64,000 nt of DNA, from positions 1,124,968-1,188,967 of the forward strand of contig JAJEKV010000111.1 of NCBI GenBank assembly GCA_021234155.1, read 5' to 3'. Below the pieces are notes generated by a model, which worked only from the letters and a program-made list of their open reading frames with translations, made no database searches and was not told the origin of the DNA. Source of the DNA: Isoetes taiwanensis. Lineage: Eukaryota > Streptophyta > Lycopodiopsida > Isoetales > Isoetaceae. Within the stretch, counting starts at the first letter, position 1. Every line of letters starts with the position of its first letter. The position numbers and the translations under genes are program-made. This document shows, in pieces, positions 11,293 through 21,984 of this stretch.

Positions 11293-12640
11293 TCAATATG
11301 GTGAGGAGAGTGGATGGCCATGATGACAACATTATAGAAGCTGTTTATTGATATGGGTGTTCTTGATGGAATGCAAAAGGAATTTGCGCCCGCGAAACTT
11401 TACAAAGGTGTGTGGTGGGTCTTAACAATATTTGTGAGACGATGCATGTTGACTTGATAGCGGCATGCATACTTAGTGACATCCACGTCCTCGTAAGGCA
11501 GCCCAAGATAAAGAAGGTCTTTTTAAGAGGAATGTGAAATAATTCTCGAAATCGAGTCCTTGAGTAAGCAAAATGGTGAAGTGCATCAACACGTGGTGAT
11601 CCTATCCTTAGGGTTGTGATGATATGACGACAAAAAACTTCCAATTGTTTCGGATTGGATGCGAGGGAGATCCCGCTTGGAGAGAATTATAAAGCCCATG
11701 GCGTTCGCCACTTCACGACTTCGAATCCTAGGGCTTCGAAAGGCCGGTGAGAAGGTCATCGGACTGAAAAGCAGCGGATCTCTTGGAGCTGAAGCTTTAG
11801 TTGAGGAAATTTGGGTGAAGCGGCCACCATGGCGGCGAGCCCGGAAAGGAACAGGAAAATCTGCCTTGAGAAGCGAGGGGAGAGCGTATGACCAAAACGA
11901 AGAGAGGCCGAAAGGTTTTTAGGGTGCACAAGTTGTGTCGAAGGAAATTGATGATAATGAATCGCGACAGTGATGATGCCGGGTGGCGATAGATGTGCTG
12001 GAGGTGATTGAGAGGCAAAATTTGGCTAAGTCCCCAAGGTTAAGGGAGTAGCAATGGGCCGGTGGAGATGAGGCAGAATGAAGACAATCCTGAGGTGAAG
12101 CCGGGGCTAAGGTACAAAATATTAATGTCGGACGCGTGAAAGGAAGGAATGTGTTTAATGTGCAACCTTTCGAGGGGTGGGATATCATTAAAACGGCGTG
12201 GAAGTTCCATGGCTAGATATGCGGCGAGAAAAGATTCCCCAGCTTTAGAAATGGCCTGCATTGCATCCACGTTGGCCGGTTTTCCGATTGGTCCACGTCG
12301 TGAGTCCCGCCGGTTGGGCTATATAAGACGGCGGTGAAGGGGCTGAGATACCCTTTGGCGACCATGAGTATGGCATTTTTGGTTTGAACGAGAAGCGCGA
12401 TGCCTTCAAGCGCCGAGGAATGGATCACTTAAGATGAGCTATGCGGACCTGCGGAAATGCCACAACCGTGTCATCCCCATGGATGGCTGGTGCGGTGGGA
12501 TGGTAGAGCATCGACCCTCGACCAATCCTATAGAGGTGGTGGTGCATCCTTTGGGATCGGGCAGAACTACTACCATATCCTCGCATAACCTCGCTCCCAA
12601 CCCGGGAGTAGAGGGTGTTTAACTTAGATTTTGTATATGG

Positions 12641-12697
12641 GCTCTGCCCATGTAAATAAACTCGCTCATAGCGAAGTAAGTGAGCAATGCTCACATT
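12641..12697. repeat. Three consecutive short hairpins after the integrase
   Basis: Within under 60 bp three inverted repeats follow one another: ATGGGC-TCT-GCCCAT, then ACTCGCT-CAT-AGCGAAGT (one bulge), then GTGAGCA-A-TGCTCAC. The first and third are perfect. They lie between the end of the first element's integrase and the downstream coding-like region, next to an AT-rich TAATATAAATATGCC stretch. They could be RNA structures of the element (processing, internal initiation or 3' end formation). No function is shown. Confidence 0.65.
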
Positions 12698-12819
12698 TTG
12701 TAATTGCCTCTAGTAATATAAATATGCCGCTTTTAGTCACGATCGTGTATCAACTTTGTTGTTCATCTTGTATAGAACCGTGCAGCAGCTTCGTATAAAA
12801 TTGTTTAAAGTGAAAGCCA

Positions 12820-13040
12820 TTAGCAGTAAAGTAGGTAATGGGTGCCATCTAACTTCGACCAGCTTGAAAACAACTTGGGTTGAACAACTTGAATAATTTG
12901 ATAAGGGCCAAACCACCGAACTTCAACTTGCCCGAAAATGTTTGTAACGAGAATCATAAAGAAGAACCAAATCACCTTCTTGGAATGTTTTGTCTTAAGG
13001 CGTTTGTCATGCAATGATTTTTGCAAGCTGTTGACCATGA
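12820..13040 (-). pseudogene. Integrase C-terminal GPY/F module (Ty3 element 1)
   Basis: The minus-strand frame reads LQKSLHDKRLKTKH and later VEVRWFGPYQIIQVVQPKLF. The RWFGPY core is the GPY/F module that follows the integrase core in Ty3 elements and helps multimerisation and target binding. The fragment is one frame away from the core upstream, so a frameshift lies near 13040-13110. It ends with SSWSKLDGTHYLLYC and a stop; no chromodomain follows. Confidence 0.75.
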
Positions 13041-13099
13041 AGAACCACGAATGTAAGCATCGAAGTTCATCTAATCATTCAGTTGATAAACCCTTTGAG

Positions 13100-13665
13100 T
13101 GGCGGGTGGATTATGTCTTTGTAGCAAGTTGGAAAGCGAGGAGAGTCGGAAGAATATATTCAAAGGCATGAAACTTCTTGACCATAAACCAATTTGAAAA
13201 GGAGTGTGGCGGTAGCAATTTTGGCCCGATGTTATAAGCCCAAAGAAACGTGAAGCAACTTGTCTTGCTAATCTGTCGCGAAGCGTCCAAAATTTCTTGA
13301 AACGATGATAGAGTTTTGTTGGTACTTTTCACCAAGCCATTTCTTTTGAGGATAGTAAGGTGTACTCTTCCCGTCCGTATGTGAAGATAATGTTGACTCC
13401 TTGATGGTATGATTGACAAAATATGCGCCACGATCACTAACAAGTTCCGTGGGACAACCAAAACTCTGCGTGATGATAAAGCGTGTAAGAACCTTGGCTG
13501 TACTTGCAGCGGTGTTATGTCAGAAGGGCACAACTTCCGCCACTTGTAGCATAATCGGTTGATGACCCAGACGTAGCGAACACGGGTGTGTGCCTTATGC
13601 GGAGTCCATGGGCCCCACAAAGTCCATTCCCATTGCTGAAGGAAGTGGCGTGGCGGCAAACGTCA
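13100..13665 (-). pseudogene. Integrase catalytic core (Ty3 element 1), Glu replaced by Lys
   Basis: Reading across three frames gives GMDFVGPMDSAHKAH (first catalytic Asp, near 13600-13640), PTELVSDRGAYFVNHTIK (second Asp, near 13410-13450), and NGLVKSTNKTL (near 13315-13345). The last is where a D,D-35-E integrase has Glu; here the codon is AAA for Lys. LWAY and FxxxVYGQE-like pieces near 13150-13240 mark the end of the core. The enzyme would insert element cDNA into host DNA in the nucleus. At least three frameshifts plus the missing Glu make this copy inactive. Confidence 0.8.
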
Positions 13666-13669
13666 AGGG

Positions 13670-13880
13670 AAGCGTCCACGGGCGTGGCTTTTCTACACCG
13701 GCCCGGGCGTCACGGCGAGCAAAAGCGTGGGCATCTTTGAAGAGCGTGGGCGGTAGCTAAGCCCGCAAAAGAATTTTTGCGTCCCGGCGCGTACCACTAA
13801 AATGACCACCACCAAGCCCGTCTGGGCTTGTCGAACAATATCGGGCACCTCATGAGGGAGGACACAACGACGGAGGACAT
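13670..13880 (-). pseudogene. Integrase zinc-binding N terminus (Ty3 element 1)
   Basis: Minus-strand frames read LPHEVPDIVRQAQ, then in the next frame GLGGGHFSGT and later PTLFKDAHAFARRDARAGVEKPRP. Ty3 integrases have an H-H-C-C finger here, with GHFG/GGHF carrying the second His. The two Cys expected in the CxxCQ stretch appear as Arg/Asp-Ala-Arg, so half of the finger is lost or the read is shifted. It immediately precedes the GMDFVGP start of the catalytic core. Confidence 0.65.
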
Positions 13881-14224
13881 TCTTTACGTTTATGCAAGAT
13901 GGACTGCGAACCATGGTGTACCACGGACCTCCGAACCGACGGCTACGGAGCTGCTTGTCCGAGATAATGGCGCCGGATCTTCCGGAGGAAGAGCACCGGA
14001 GAAGATATTGCTGGCTGGCAAACCAATGGGGCGGTGGCGGACCGAGAAAAATTCGTCTGGAAAGGCATCGAAACACCCATGGAGGGATCATCCGGTGTGA
14101 TGCGCGAAAGATAAATCGTGCACCACATGAGACTTGCACAGCTTTATGAACAATTTGAGCGGGAGCTTAATTCTGCGAAATAGCGATCCAATGAGCAATT
14201 CTACCGCGGGCGTGGCTTTGTTGA

Positions 14225-14760
14225 TTAAGTTAAGAAGAGCTTATGGTCAACAAAAAAAACTTGATCCGCTGCCCAACAAATAATGACGGAACGTTGGACC
14301 TGAAAACTAAGCCCAGGCTTCCCATTCCGCGGGCGTAATAGTTCGGCGCCGGCGATGATTGAGTTCGGCTGGCATAGCGGATCGGTTTTATCCGTGTGGT
14401 CATCATAAACTGAGAAAGAACAGCACCAATGGCAAAAGCGAGACATCAACATGAACATGGAAGGGTTTGTCCCATTGAGGAGGAACAAGAATCTGGGGCA
14501 CGGTAAATAACAACTTCAACCGGCGACTTCATTTGGGGATTCCAGCCAAAGTGGATTCATCACCGATGAGTTTATGAATGGGATCAGCTATAGGCTGCAA
14601 GTCCGAGAATGAAGGTGGAATAGTAATTAACCTTACCCGGAAGGAGCGTGTCTCTTTGATATTGATGGTGCTTGAGCCTTCGATTACCTGGCGATTTTTA
14701 GCGGGATCCGGTGGTGATTCCATCTTTACTAACCACATGACCCAAAAGAACACCTAAAGG
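14225..14760 (-). pseudogene. RT thumb and RNase H (Ty3 element 1)
   Basis: The segment 14640-14760 reads ESPPDPAKNRQVIE, the PDP-K stretch that follows the RT palm in Ty3 elements (normally DGIPPDPAKIEAI). Downstream, 14390-14480 reads FHVHVDVS and GAVLSVYDDHTDK-like pieces and 14225-14330 reads VQRSVIICWAADQVFFVDHKLFLT. These correspond to the RNase H start (hVDAS), its GAVL strand, and the LLG-FvvyTDHkpL region. RNase H removes RNA from the hybrid during cDNA synthesis. Frames change several times and the catalytic set cannot be fully confirmed. Confidence 0.7.
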
Positions 14761-14839
14761 TGATGCAAAAAGTGCATTTCTTAGGGATTGAGACTAATGC
14801 CGATTCATCACATTTTTGAAAGACAAGCTCTAACTTCTC

Positions 14840-15440
14840 CAAGTGATCATCCATGGAAGTAGGCTGAAAAATCATCTTGAAAGATGCGGAGAAAAGGTTG
14901 ATCCTTCATATAGTCTTGAAAGAGAGAGCATGATCTTTCAAAGGTTGAAGGAGAGTTTGATAAACCAAAAGGGACCACCTTGTAGGCAAAAAAGTGCCCA
15001 CGGGTGGTGAAGGTAGTTTTGAGTTGATCTTCTTTCTTGATAGAAATTTGATTGTACCCGGAGAAACCATCCATGAAAGGTACATTTCATGACCAACAAC
15101 TTCTTCAAGAACACGGCGGTGAAGGGAAGCGGGAAGTGATCAGCGCTCCGTAGCTTGATTGAGTTTTCGTAGTCCACAAAAGCGGATCTTACCATTGTGT
15201 TTGAGAGCAATGACAATGGGGCTCACCCCATTCGAGTGTTTGACCTCATAAATCAGGCCAGCGGCTAAGAGTTTGTCAATTTCGGTCTTGGCGGTCCGAT
15301 AATTTGGGTTGAGCACATCTTGTGGATTGCTAGATGGGGCATGCATCAAGTTTGGTAGGAATGGTGAGTTCCCCAATTCTTTTTTGATACCTCGAAGGTC
15401 TTTGTAGCTCCAAGCAAAAATATGTTTGAACTTCTTGAAG
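14840..15440 (-). pseudogene. Reverse transcriptase (Ty3 element 1)
   Basis: In transcript order: FKHIFAWSYKDLRGIKKELG (15375-15430), KTEIDKLLAAGLIYEVKHSN and SPIVIALKHNGKIRFC (15180-15290), VDY then RKLNQATERDHFPLP (about 15120-15190), MDGFSGYNQISIKKEDQLKT (about 15010-15075), FAYKVVPFGLSNSPSTFE (about 14935-14990) and FLRIFQDDFSAYF (14850-14890). The catalytic YxDD box reads FQDD: both aspartates are kept and Tyr has become Phe. The enzyme copies element RNA to DNA in virus-like particles. Frames shift at about 15170 and 15075. Confidence 0.88.
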
Positions 15441-16080
15441 AAGCGTCACGTAGCGTGCTTTATAAAGTGGATGGAAGATTTGCGGCTAAGCGGGCCGGTT
15501 GATTGTTACCAATGTCCCACGATGTCCACATCTTGGAGTTTGAATATGAGGAACAACCTCAGGTGTCTGAAACTGATGGCGGGGGAGGTTGAAGCATGGC
15601 CGGAGGAGCGACATTTTGAGTGGTGAAGAAAAAGGTTGGCTGAGTGTCATCAAGCAAGGGTTGCTTCATGATGGCATGAAAATCGACAATCTCAAAAGAA
15701 GGGTTGTGTGGAAAAATGATCAAGGCGTTGAATCACGATTCTGGGAAGCGGTAAGGGTCCAGGGGCTGGTCCCGATCCAGTGTCATCTCATCCCAAGGAT
15801 CAGCATACTCAGGGTATGATGAGAGAACCAAACTGTGGAGTTTGAACATGATAAATATTTTATGCTTCTTGAGTCGATTAGCCGAGATTGAAGGTTCAGC
15901 ATTCTCAATGAGATTAATTTGCCGTTTCTAAATCCATGGTTGCATTGATGTCCATCTGTAATGACAAGTTGATCCAGCGGGCCCAAGAATGAATACTTTT
16001 AGCCCTGGGCGAAGAAAAAGGTCTACCAACCGGCATTTTATAATCGCCGAGGATCTTCTCCGGCTTTCCAAACTCCAAAT

Positions 16081-16371
16081 TCAAAGGGAATTTGAGATCA
16101 CCAATGTTGATATGGAGAAGAGGAGGACACCTTGAGGCGTGATATGGCCATTTGCCAACTTGATGTCATAGGGAGCACGGTATAATTGTTTGAGTCCCAA
16201 TTGCTTTCTGAGCTTATCTGTAATAAGATTGACCAGCACTACCACCATCAATTTGAACATGATTGATGTCTTGATTGCCCACCGTGGCATGCACCGGGTG
16301 TGGAGGTCAACTTGGCACCAACTAGAACCGTTGGAAGAGGTAAGCGATATTTGAGAGCGGACGAGCTTCAA
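16081..16371 (-). pseudogene. Retropepsin-like aspartic protease fragment (Ty3 element 1)
   Basis: The C-terminal part reads VNLITDKLRKQLGLKQLYRA, PYDIKLANGHITPQGV and ends LVISNS. This matches the second half of plant Ty3 proteases (hxxhxLGL, then hxhANG then G). The DSGA catalytic box expected about 25 residues earlier is replaced by MFKLMVVVLVNLIT. In the neighbouring frame VDGGSAGQSYY-like sequence is readable, so a one-base shift hides the catalytic Asp. Protease would cleave the Gag-Pol polyprotein. It lies between the zinc knuckle and RT as expected. Confidence 0.6.
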
Positions 16372-16824
16372 AATGGTGGCGAGCTCAAAGGAATCTTGAT
16401 CTTGGCAAGTTCTTCCTAAAGTTCTAAAGGAACATGAGAAAAGGGATCAACATCCAAAGGAGCGAGGAGTCTCAGGTAGAGAAGCTGAAACCTCTTTGAA
16501 GCTCCACGCTGCGGCAATATTTAGATGCGGGCCGAGGCGTGTCTTTGGTGGAGGGCGATGGCGCATCCCCGACGCTTGGCGGCGAGCTCAGTAGTGGCAT
16601 GAACATTTGCCCGGTGTCTCGATCCTCCGCCACTGCATGAGTTTAAGAATGCTTTGTCTCACTTTGGGCATGGCGTGAGGCATGAGTTTGTCAAGATCAC
16701 TTTTTATCTTCCTCATGAGGGGCCGTCTCAACAGGCAAAGCTGGTTGGCGTGTATCGAGGGGATGATGGTCAAGGGCGTGAAGCCCTTGTCCGGCGCGAG
16801 ACGAGACCAACCCAATTGGGCTAG

Positions 16825-17160
16825 CTAGGCTGGAGGGTTGAGTGCTTGATAAATCTTCTCTTGAGCTTGTTGATCCATAGGATTGGAGGTAGATCTTGCT
16901 TCGAGGGCTTTGTTGTTGAGGGCGGCGAGGGGCTTCCTCAAAAAAGGGCGGGGGCCTTGTTTGCCGTTGGCCACCCATAGTTGATAAGCCATGAGGGCGC
17001 TTGGCCCGGCTGATTGGAACCGTGAAGTTGGACTTGAACTTGGGGAAGTTGAGGACACGCCGTGGTGGTGTGACCCCATTCATGACAATGATAACATTGC
17101 ACCTTTGAAGGATCAAAGGGAGGCCGAGTGCCTTGGCCGTGGTCTTTGAATTGCTGCATT
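16825..17160 (-). CDS. Gag nucleocapsid zinc knuckle (Ty3 element 1)
   Basis: The 73-residue frame 16938-17159 begins MQQFKDHGQGTRPPFDPSKV and contains CYHCHEWGHTTTAC, a perfect C-x2-C-x4-H-x4-C nucleocapsid knuckle (near 17065-17110). It binds the element RNA for packaging. It is preceded by Gln/Arg-rich sequence and followed by Pro/Gln-rich linker, as in plant Ty3 Gag. Other overlapping frames continue downstream, suggesting a frameshift near 16940. Confidence 0.85.
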
Positions 17161-17479
17161 TGTTGATCTCTTTATTTGAGGTTGTTGATTTTGATATTGC
17201 GAAGCGGATATATAGGACCGTTATTCTTGAGGTGTGGTGCGGACTTGAAAACCATCTTATTCACGAAAAGGTGTAGGATGAGAGCGAGTGCATTTCTCGG
17301 GTATGCGTTGCACATATTGCACCTTTTACGGTGAGGGGAGGTCCATTGGAGGAGTTACATTCATTTTGCCAAATGGCCCGATATTTACAAATGTGACACC
17401 AGATCTGTGAGCATTGTGGATTTGTTTGTTTCGTTTGTGAACGGCGATTCGAGGAACCATGGCGGGGGTATGAAAAGGG

Positions 17480-18130
17480 AGTTCATGAGAGCAACACCAG
17501 AAGAAAACGTTGACCGAAAGTGATTGACCAATTCATCGCCCGCTCGAGAGACTTGGGACTTGGTACTCCATCATGAGTCGAATGGCGGGGAGAAAGACCC
17601 TGCGGAAACCGGAAGAATGCGGATTTCGTGGGGTACTCCCTGGTTTCTTTGATAAGAATGGGAAAGATGGTCAGCAAAATCATGTCTTTTCGGTGGGTTG
17701 CTGCTGGAGATCATTGAGTTGCTTGAGCAGTAGTTGATCGTCATCCGTGGTACCGTAATGAGACAGAAATGTTGTTTTCATTTCATGCCAGCTTTGCTTC
17801 CAAAGTGGCTTTTATTGGCCATTAACCAGCGATGAGGGGCACCTCGGCATGGTCAAAAAGATATGAAATTTGAGTTGTGTTGCGCATGACCATTTAGAAT
17901 GGCCAAGGCTCAATTCCTCCATATGGGCTTGAGCACTCGATCCGAAGGTTTGCCTTTAGTGTTGCCAAAAGTGGGATAAGTCAGCTTCAAATTATGAGTG
18001 GGAGATGAAGGCGGAACTTGCGCATAAACAGGTGGATTTGGTGGAGGATATGCAAAAGCATAGAGAGGTGGAACATCCCGGGGCCCGGAAGCAGGGGTGG
18101 GACTAAAAACCCGGTGGTCCAAATAAAGTA
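17480..18130 (-). pseudogene. Gag capsid region (Ty3 element 1)
   Basis: The frame 17910-18530 ends with PPSSPTHNLKLTYPTFGNTK and GKPSDRVLKPIWRN, matching the start of plant Ty3 Gag (LKLPxFxGxxDPxxWL). Further on, across frame changes, the minus strand reads WHEMKTTF, LSHYGTTDDDQLLLKQLNDL and later pieces near 17690-17790. These are the tryptophan-led and QLxxLxQ helices of the capsid. Gag assembles the cytoplasmic particle. A Pro/Tyr-rich leader (YAFAYPPPNPPVYAQ) precedes the capsid. At least three frame breaks. Confidence 0.7.
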
Positions 18131-18529
18131 GCATCAGGTGGGGAAGGGTTGCGAGAGCCCTCCTCATTAGGCTTGAGATCGAGTGGTTTGGTAAACAAGA
18201 AGAGCGTGCGAAAAAGATGGAGAAGACCGAAATTCGTGAAGCGATGGGGAGGGGCCAAGACACTTGATGGTAGCCCATCCCCGCAGAGGTGAAGAAGGTT
18301 GTGATGGATGAGGGGTGTGGGAAGGTATATGAATGTAGGTGCTGCGAGAGTCCGGAAATAGTGAGGCGTGGGCTGAAAACGGTGTATGTTAGGGGATTGA
18401 GGTTGAGCAATGCCTCACGAGGGGGGAGACCCCGGTCGAATGAGCACGAGGGGTAGGCGAAGGCCGATCGAAGCTCGAGCGGACCACGACCACCCTCAAT
18501 GTCATAGCGGTATATACATATCCCTAACA

Positions 18530-19255
18530 AAATTTCAAGTCGTTGATGGCGGCTCTAGTCGAGCGTGGCCGCTTGGCAAAGTTCTTCGGAGGAAACCTGG
18601 TGACATGATGGAAAGAAAGGAAAAAGAAAGATCCCAGATTCCCAGTCCGGCGGCGGTGTTTGGGGTGCGGGTTCGAGACTCTGCCAAAGGCGGCCCTCTG
18701 TGAGGACCCTTGGATCAAAATAGGAGAATCCGGAGCTATGTCACGGGGATTTGCAAAGAAAACAAAAGAAAAAAGAGAAAAGAGAAAACAAAGAGAACAA
18801 TATGATCACAATAATGAGAACAACTCCTTGATGTCAATGAAGATACATGAGCTCATAATCGAGAGAAAAGCGGAATGAGACAAGACTCAAAACTCATCTA
18901 AAACATCGAAAAGCTCTACTCATATATATAGTACAATGGCCTTTGGGCCCAATATAGACACTCGACTGATTTCGGTGTTTAATTCTCGAAGGGAGGCCCG
19001 ATTCGAAGAACACCGGGCGTGCCTCTGAAATGCCCGAATCACGCTTGACGCCGACGCTGATCGATGCAGCGTGATGGTGGACGGGCCCGTCACTTGTCTG
19101 GAAAGGCCTTCTTGGTGGCAAAGCGCCTTTTGATCGCGTGGTTCCGCCGCTTGGTCTTACGCTGGTCCTTGGACGACCGGGAAAGCCGGGTCCTTGGCCT
19201 TGACTTGTCCGGTCGATGCATGAATAGTCCCTGCGTAACGTCTGTGACTAACACT
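18530..19255. other. Leader or LTR-side sequence of element 1, unassigned
   Basis: No gene recognised. The stretch 18760-18815 is very A-rich (AGAAAACAAAAG type). It lies upstream of gag in transcript sense, where an untranslated leader and 5' LTR are expected, but no matching copy was found on the other side of the element. Confidence 0.3.
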
Positions 19256-19258
19256 TTG

Positions 19259-20105
19259 CGCTTTCCCTATGGGCTCCTATCACGAAGCATTTAACAACGC
19301 CGAATCTAGTAGCAATAACAATACATCATACTACCTCAAAGAAGGGAATTACATCCACATATCCATAGCTACAACAAGAGATAAACATATGTACGTAAAA
19401 CATGAGAGCTCCTACCCAAGGCTCGGACTCATGGGAGGTAGACTGCGGTTAGGCCTCAAGATAAAGCAATCCGAATCATTAACAATGGCGGGGCTGGCTA
19501 TAGACAATGGCTAGGGTTGACCACTCCATCCGCCCCCTCCACATTGCATACTTTGCTTGGATGGGCTAGATCGGGCGCTCGGCATGACTCTAGCCTTCGA
19601 ATCACGCAATCTCATGGCATCACCCTTCGAGACTACTCCGGGTTGTATCTCCCCCGGCCCGTCGAGGCGGGAAGGGTTGCATCTCCCCTTCCCGGGGTCC
19701 TAGAGGTTCCACGGGCGGCTAGACAATCATGGCGACACAAGATGGGCCCCGACAACCCCCAAAACAAGAGCCAGTGGGTCACTGCGGCTCTTGAGAAGGC
19801 GTAGCGACACCATTGCCCGGTGGAGGTGTGGGACCCATGCCCGCCCACTCAAGTGACCGGCCATAAGCCTAGCCCACTATGAGGTCCCCAAAGAGTCGCT
19901 TCGACAAAGGACCCTCCCTCCCTGCTCTCACCTCTAGCCCGTTATGTAGTCTTGAAATCACATCATAGCCCCCCGGCCGGTGGGTTCCTGCCTGAGCATA
20001 ACAATAGGAACTAAAGGGTTCTAAACTAGGAGCATCACTAAGTAATGGCTACTAGGTCTCTACCCCCTTCCCAATACAAGAGGAGCAAACATGATCAACC
20101 AACAT
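19259..20105. repeat. Dispersed repeat family A, copy 1
   Basis: This segment is colinear with 27115-27930 in the same orientation. Shared landmarks are ATGGGCTCCTAT, ACATGAGAGCTCCT, GGTTGACCACTCC, GGGTTGCATCTCCCCTTCC, CCATAAGCCTAGCCCACTAT, TAGGTCTCTACCCCCTTCCC and AGGAGCAAACATGATCAACC. Copies differ by many small indels and substitutions. It carries no conserved ORF and could be part of a retrotransposon LTR or untranslated region. Copy 1 is cut off by a microsatellite. Confidence 0.8.
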
Positions 20106-20106
20106 C

Positions 20107-20169
20107 ACATCTACATCTACATCTACATCTACATCTACATCTACATCTACATCTACATCTACATCTACA
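20107..20169. repeat. (ACATCT)n microsatellite, about ten copies
   Basis: Perfect hexanucleotide repeat at the exact point where repeat-family-A copy 1 stops matching copy 2. It probably expanded from the ATCAACCAACATCA sequence present in both copies. A second small duplication follows (TATAGTATAAATGAGTTTTGAGT / TATATATAAAAGGAGTTTTGAGT type, 20168-20256). Confidence 0.9.
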
Positions 20170-20259
20170 TATATAGTATAAATGAGTTTTGAGTATTTTG
20201 TCATCTATATCTACATATATACTATATATATATAAAAGGAGTTTTGAGTGTTTGTCATC

Positions 20260-21665
20260 AACTTCTATTTTTGGCCGTTAGATCAAATGGATAGTCTGGG
20301 ATGTGATTTTCCCCAAAGCGGTTAGCGTTTCAGTGTGTCAATTCATTTTTCACTCCATATTCTCGGTCCCCATCATGCGAGCATTCGATGAGCATTCTTG
20401 CTCATTCCATAAGCCGCCCAAGTTCCCTTTTTGTCTCTTCATTTCAAGAAATGCCTTTTAAAGATATATGGGATTTGTACATGGCATGGCATGGGCCTTC
20501 TTTTATTGTTTAGGGCTGTGTAATCACGCTTCTTGGGAGCTCTGTGTTTGTCTTTCTTTGAAGCGGGGCTTGGCGTAATAATAATTTTAACTCCACGTAG
20601 AATCCATGCAAGCTCTTAGACCGCGAGATTTTAGAAACGATTTTAGGGATAAGATTCAGAAATAAGCTTTTGGGGCCCGGTAAGGAGCTTTAACCGTATC
20701 CCTTTAGATGGATTTGAATGCTGTAAGGGCAAATATCTTTCCTGGTAATCCTTTGAAGCGAAAAAGACCCGATTGATGCCTAAGATCTTTGGCGGATGGC
20801 CTTTAAACATGATTGCCGCTTGTTTGATGCCGATCCGAGGTATGATTGCCGCACGGGTCGGCCGCCCTTCAAAAAGTCTGGCGATGTCCTATTTGTAAAC
20901 CACGTTCTTCTTTTGTTCGAAATATCGCCTTTTCTTTGTTCTTCCACTGATCTTTCCATTCAAGATCTGAATGAGTAGGTCTATGTGAGTGAGACACCGC
21001 ACAAATGACCATGATATGCAAGAGTCCACCAATGCGTAGCATGGAAGCCTGATACTTTTTCTCATTTCTAGACACATTCATACTGTTTCTTCTATCTATG
21101 AGATCCAAATACTACCCGGATAATTGCCACATAGCATGTAAAACTCTTTAGATTCATCCGTAGCTTTCAAATCAAAAAGCCAATCTTGCTTGTCTCAAGT
21201 ATTGTAGAAAAATCGGACCTTCAGGTCTTGGATAGCTTGAATATTGGATGCTTGACTTAGAGTTTGGGCTTTGTACAAAGATCTCGAAAAGCTGATCTTC
21301 TGCCATCTTTTAGCTTCATTCGGCTAGATTTTTAAATCCGCTTTGCATTGTTGTGCACTTCATTAGTCAAGATGAGAGCATCCATTCAAAAAAATCCACT
21401 AGAGCACCTATGCTTCTATAAAACCGGGTAAGTTTGTTTGCCATTTGCCATCGCATAAAGTTTTGATCTCTCATCACTCACGGCATTCACTATTAGTTGG
21501 TCATTCAATGGCAATAGATAACGCATTAGAAGTCAATAATATCTATTTCTTTTTTTGGCTTCTTCTCCGGATGTTGAAATTATCGAAGAGGAAAAATCCA
21601 CACTTTGTTGCACTATACCTTCACCGCAGATTAGGGTCTAGGCTATGTGTATTGCAACTTTACTG
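20260..21665. other. Unassigned sequence, no gene recognised
   Basis: Moderately AT-rich, intron-like composition. Short frames near 20796-20978 (plus) and 20869-21108 (minus) have no recognisable motif. No transposon terminus or tRNA seen. Confidence 0.45.
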
Positions 21666-21984
21666 AAATGTTTGATTGAAGTGAAGTGAAGTGTTTATTA
21701 CGTTTTGTCGAGGCCTAACAGGCCTATAAGACGACAAAAAAGCAACATACATCATAAATTTCCATCGTCATCATCGATGGATGTAATTTCTCACTCTCTG
21801 GAGTGTGAATCACTATAGTGAATTATCGGTCTCACTCTCACTGGTATAACTTTCTCTCGGCTCAAGTACATCCAGATATAAAATTACCTATTTTCTTACT
21901 CGGGAGCTCAAACGGATCTAGCAATGATCACAAAGACATATGTCATATCTCGCTGATATCCTCATAAGATGGACAGTAGGCGAG

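Larger units (their letters stand above)
9500..12640 (-). other. Extra coding-like region downstream of the first Ty3 integrase
   Basis: About 3 kb of GC-richer sequence on the side of the element where the integrase reading ends. Several minus-strand frames with even amino-acid composition follow one another (12425-12694, 11083-11292, 10244-11029, 9417-9836), unlike the AT-rich surroundings. No LTR pair was found to close the element here. In Athila-type Ty3 elements an additional envelope-like ORF sits in this position; in some Tat elements other extra ORFs occur. Neither identity can be shown: no signal peptide or transmembrane pair is obvious. Confidence 0.35.
12800..18530 (-). mobile_element. 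Ty3/gypsy LTR retrotransposon 1, internal region, LTRs not identified
   Basis: Minus-strand order from high to low coordinate is gag, zinc knuckle, retropepsin-like segment, reverse transcriptase, RNase H, integrase with zinc-binding N terminus, core and GPY module. Integrase after RNase H is the Ty3/gypsy order. The RT opening (IFAWSYKDLRGI near 15380-15430) and the FAYKVVPFGLSNSPSTF stretch suggest a non-chromovirus lineage; no chromodomain is seen after the GPY module. Every domain is interrupted by frame changes, so the copy is not functional as shown. No matching LTR pair could be found by eye in 9-20 kb. Confidence 0.85.

Noticed and set aside
9500-12640. Envelope-like protein call for the extra ORF
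   Set aside because: No signal peptide, transmembrane pair or recognised family motif can be seen; position alone is not enough.
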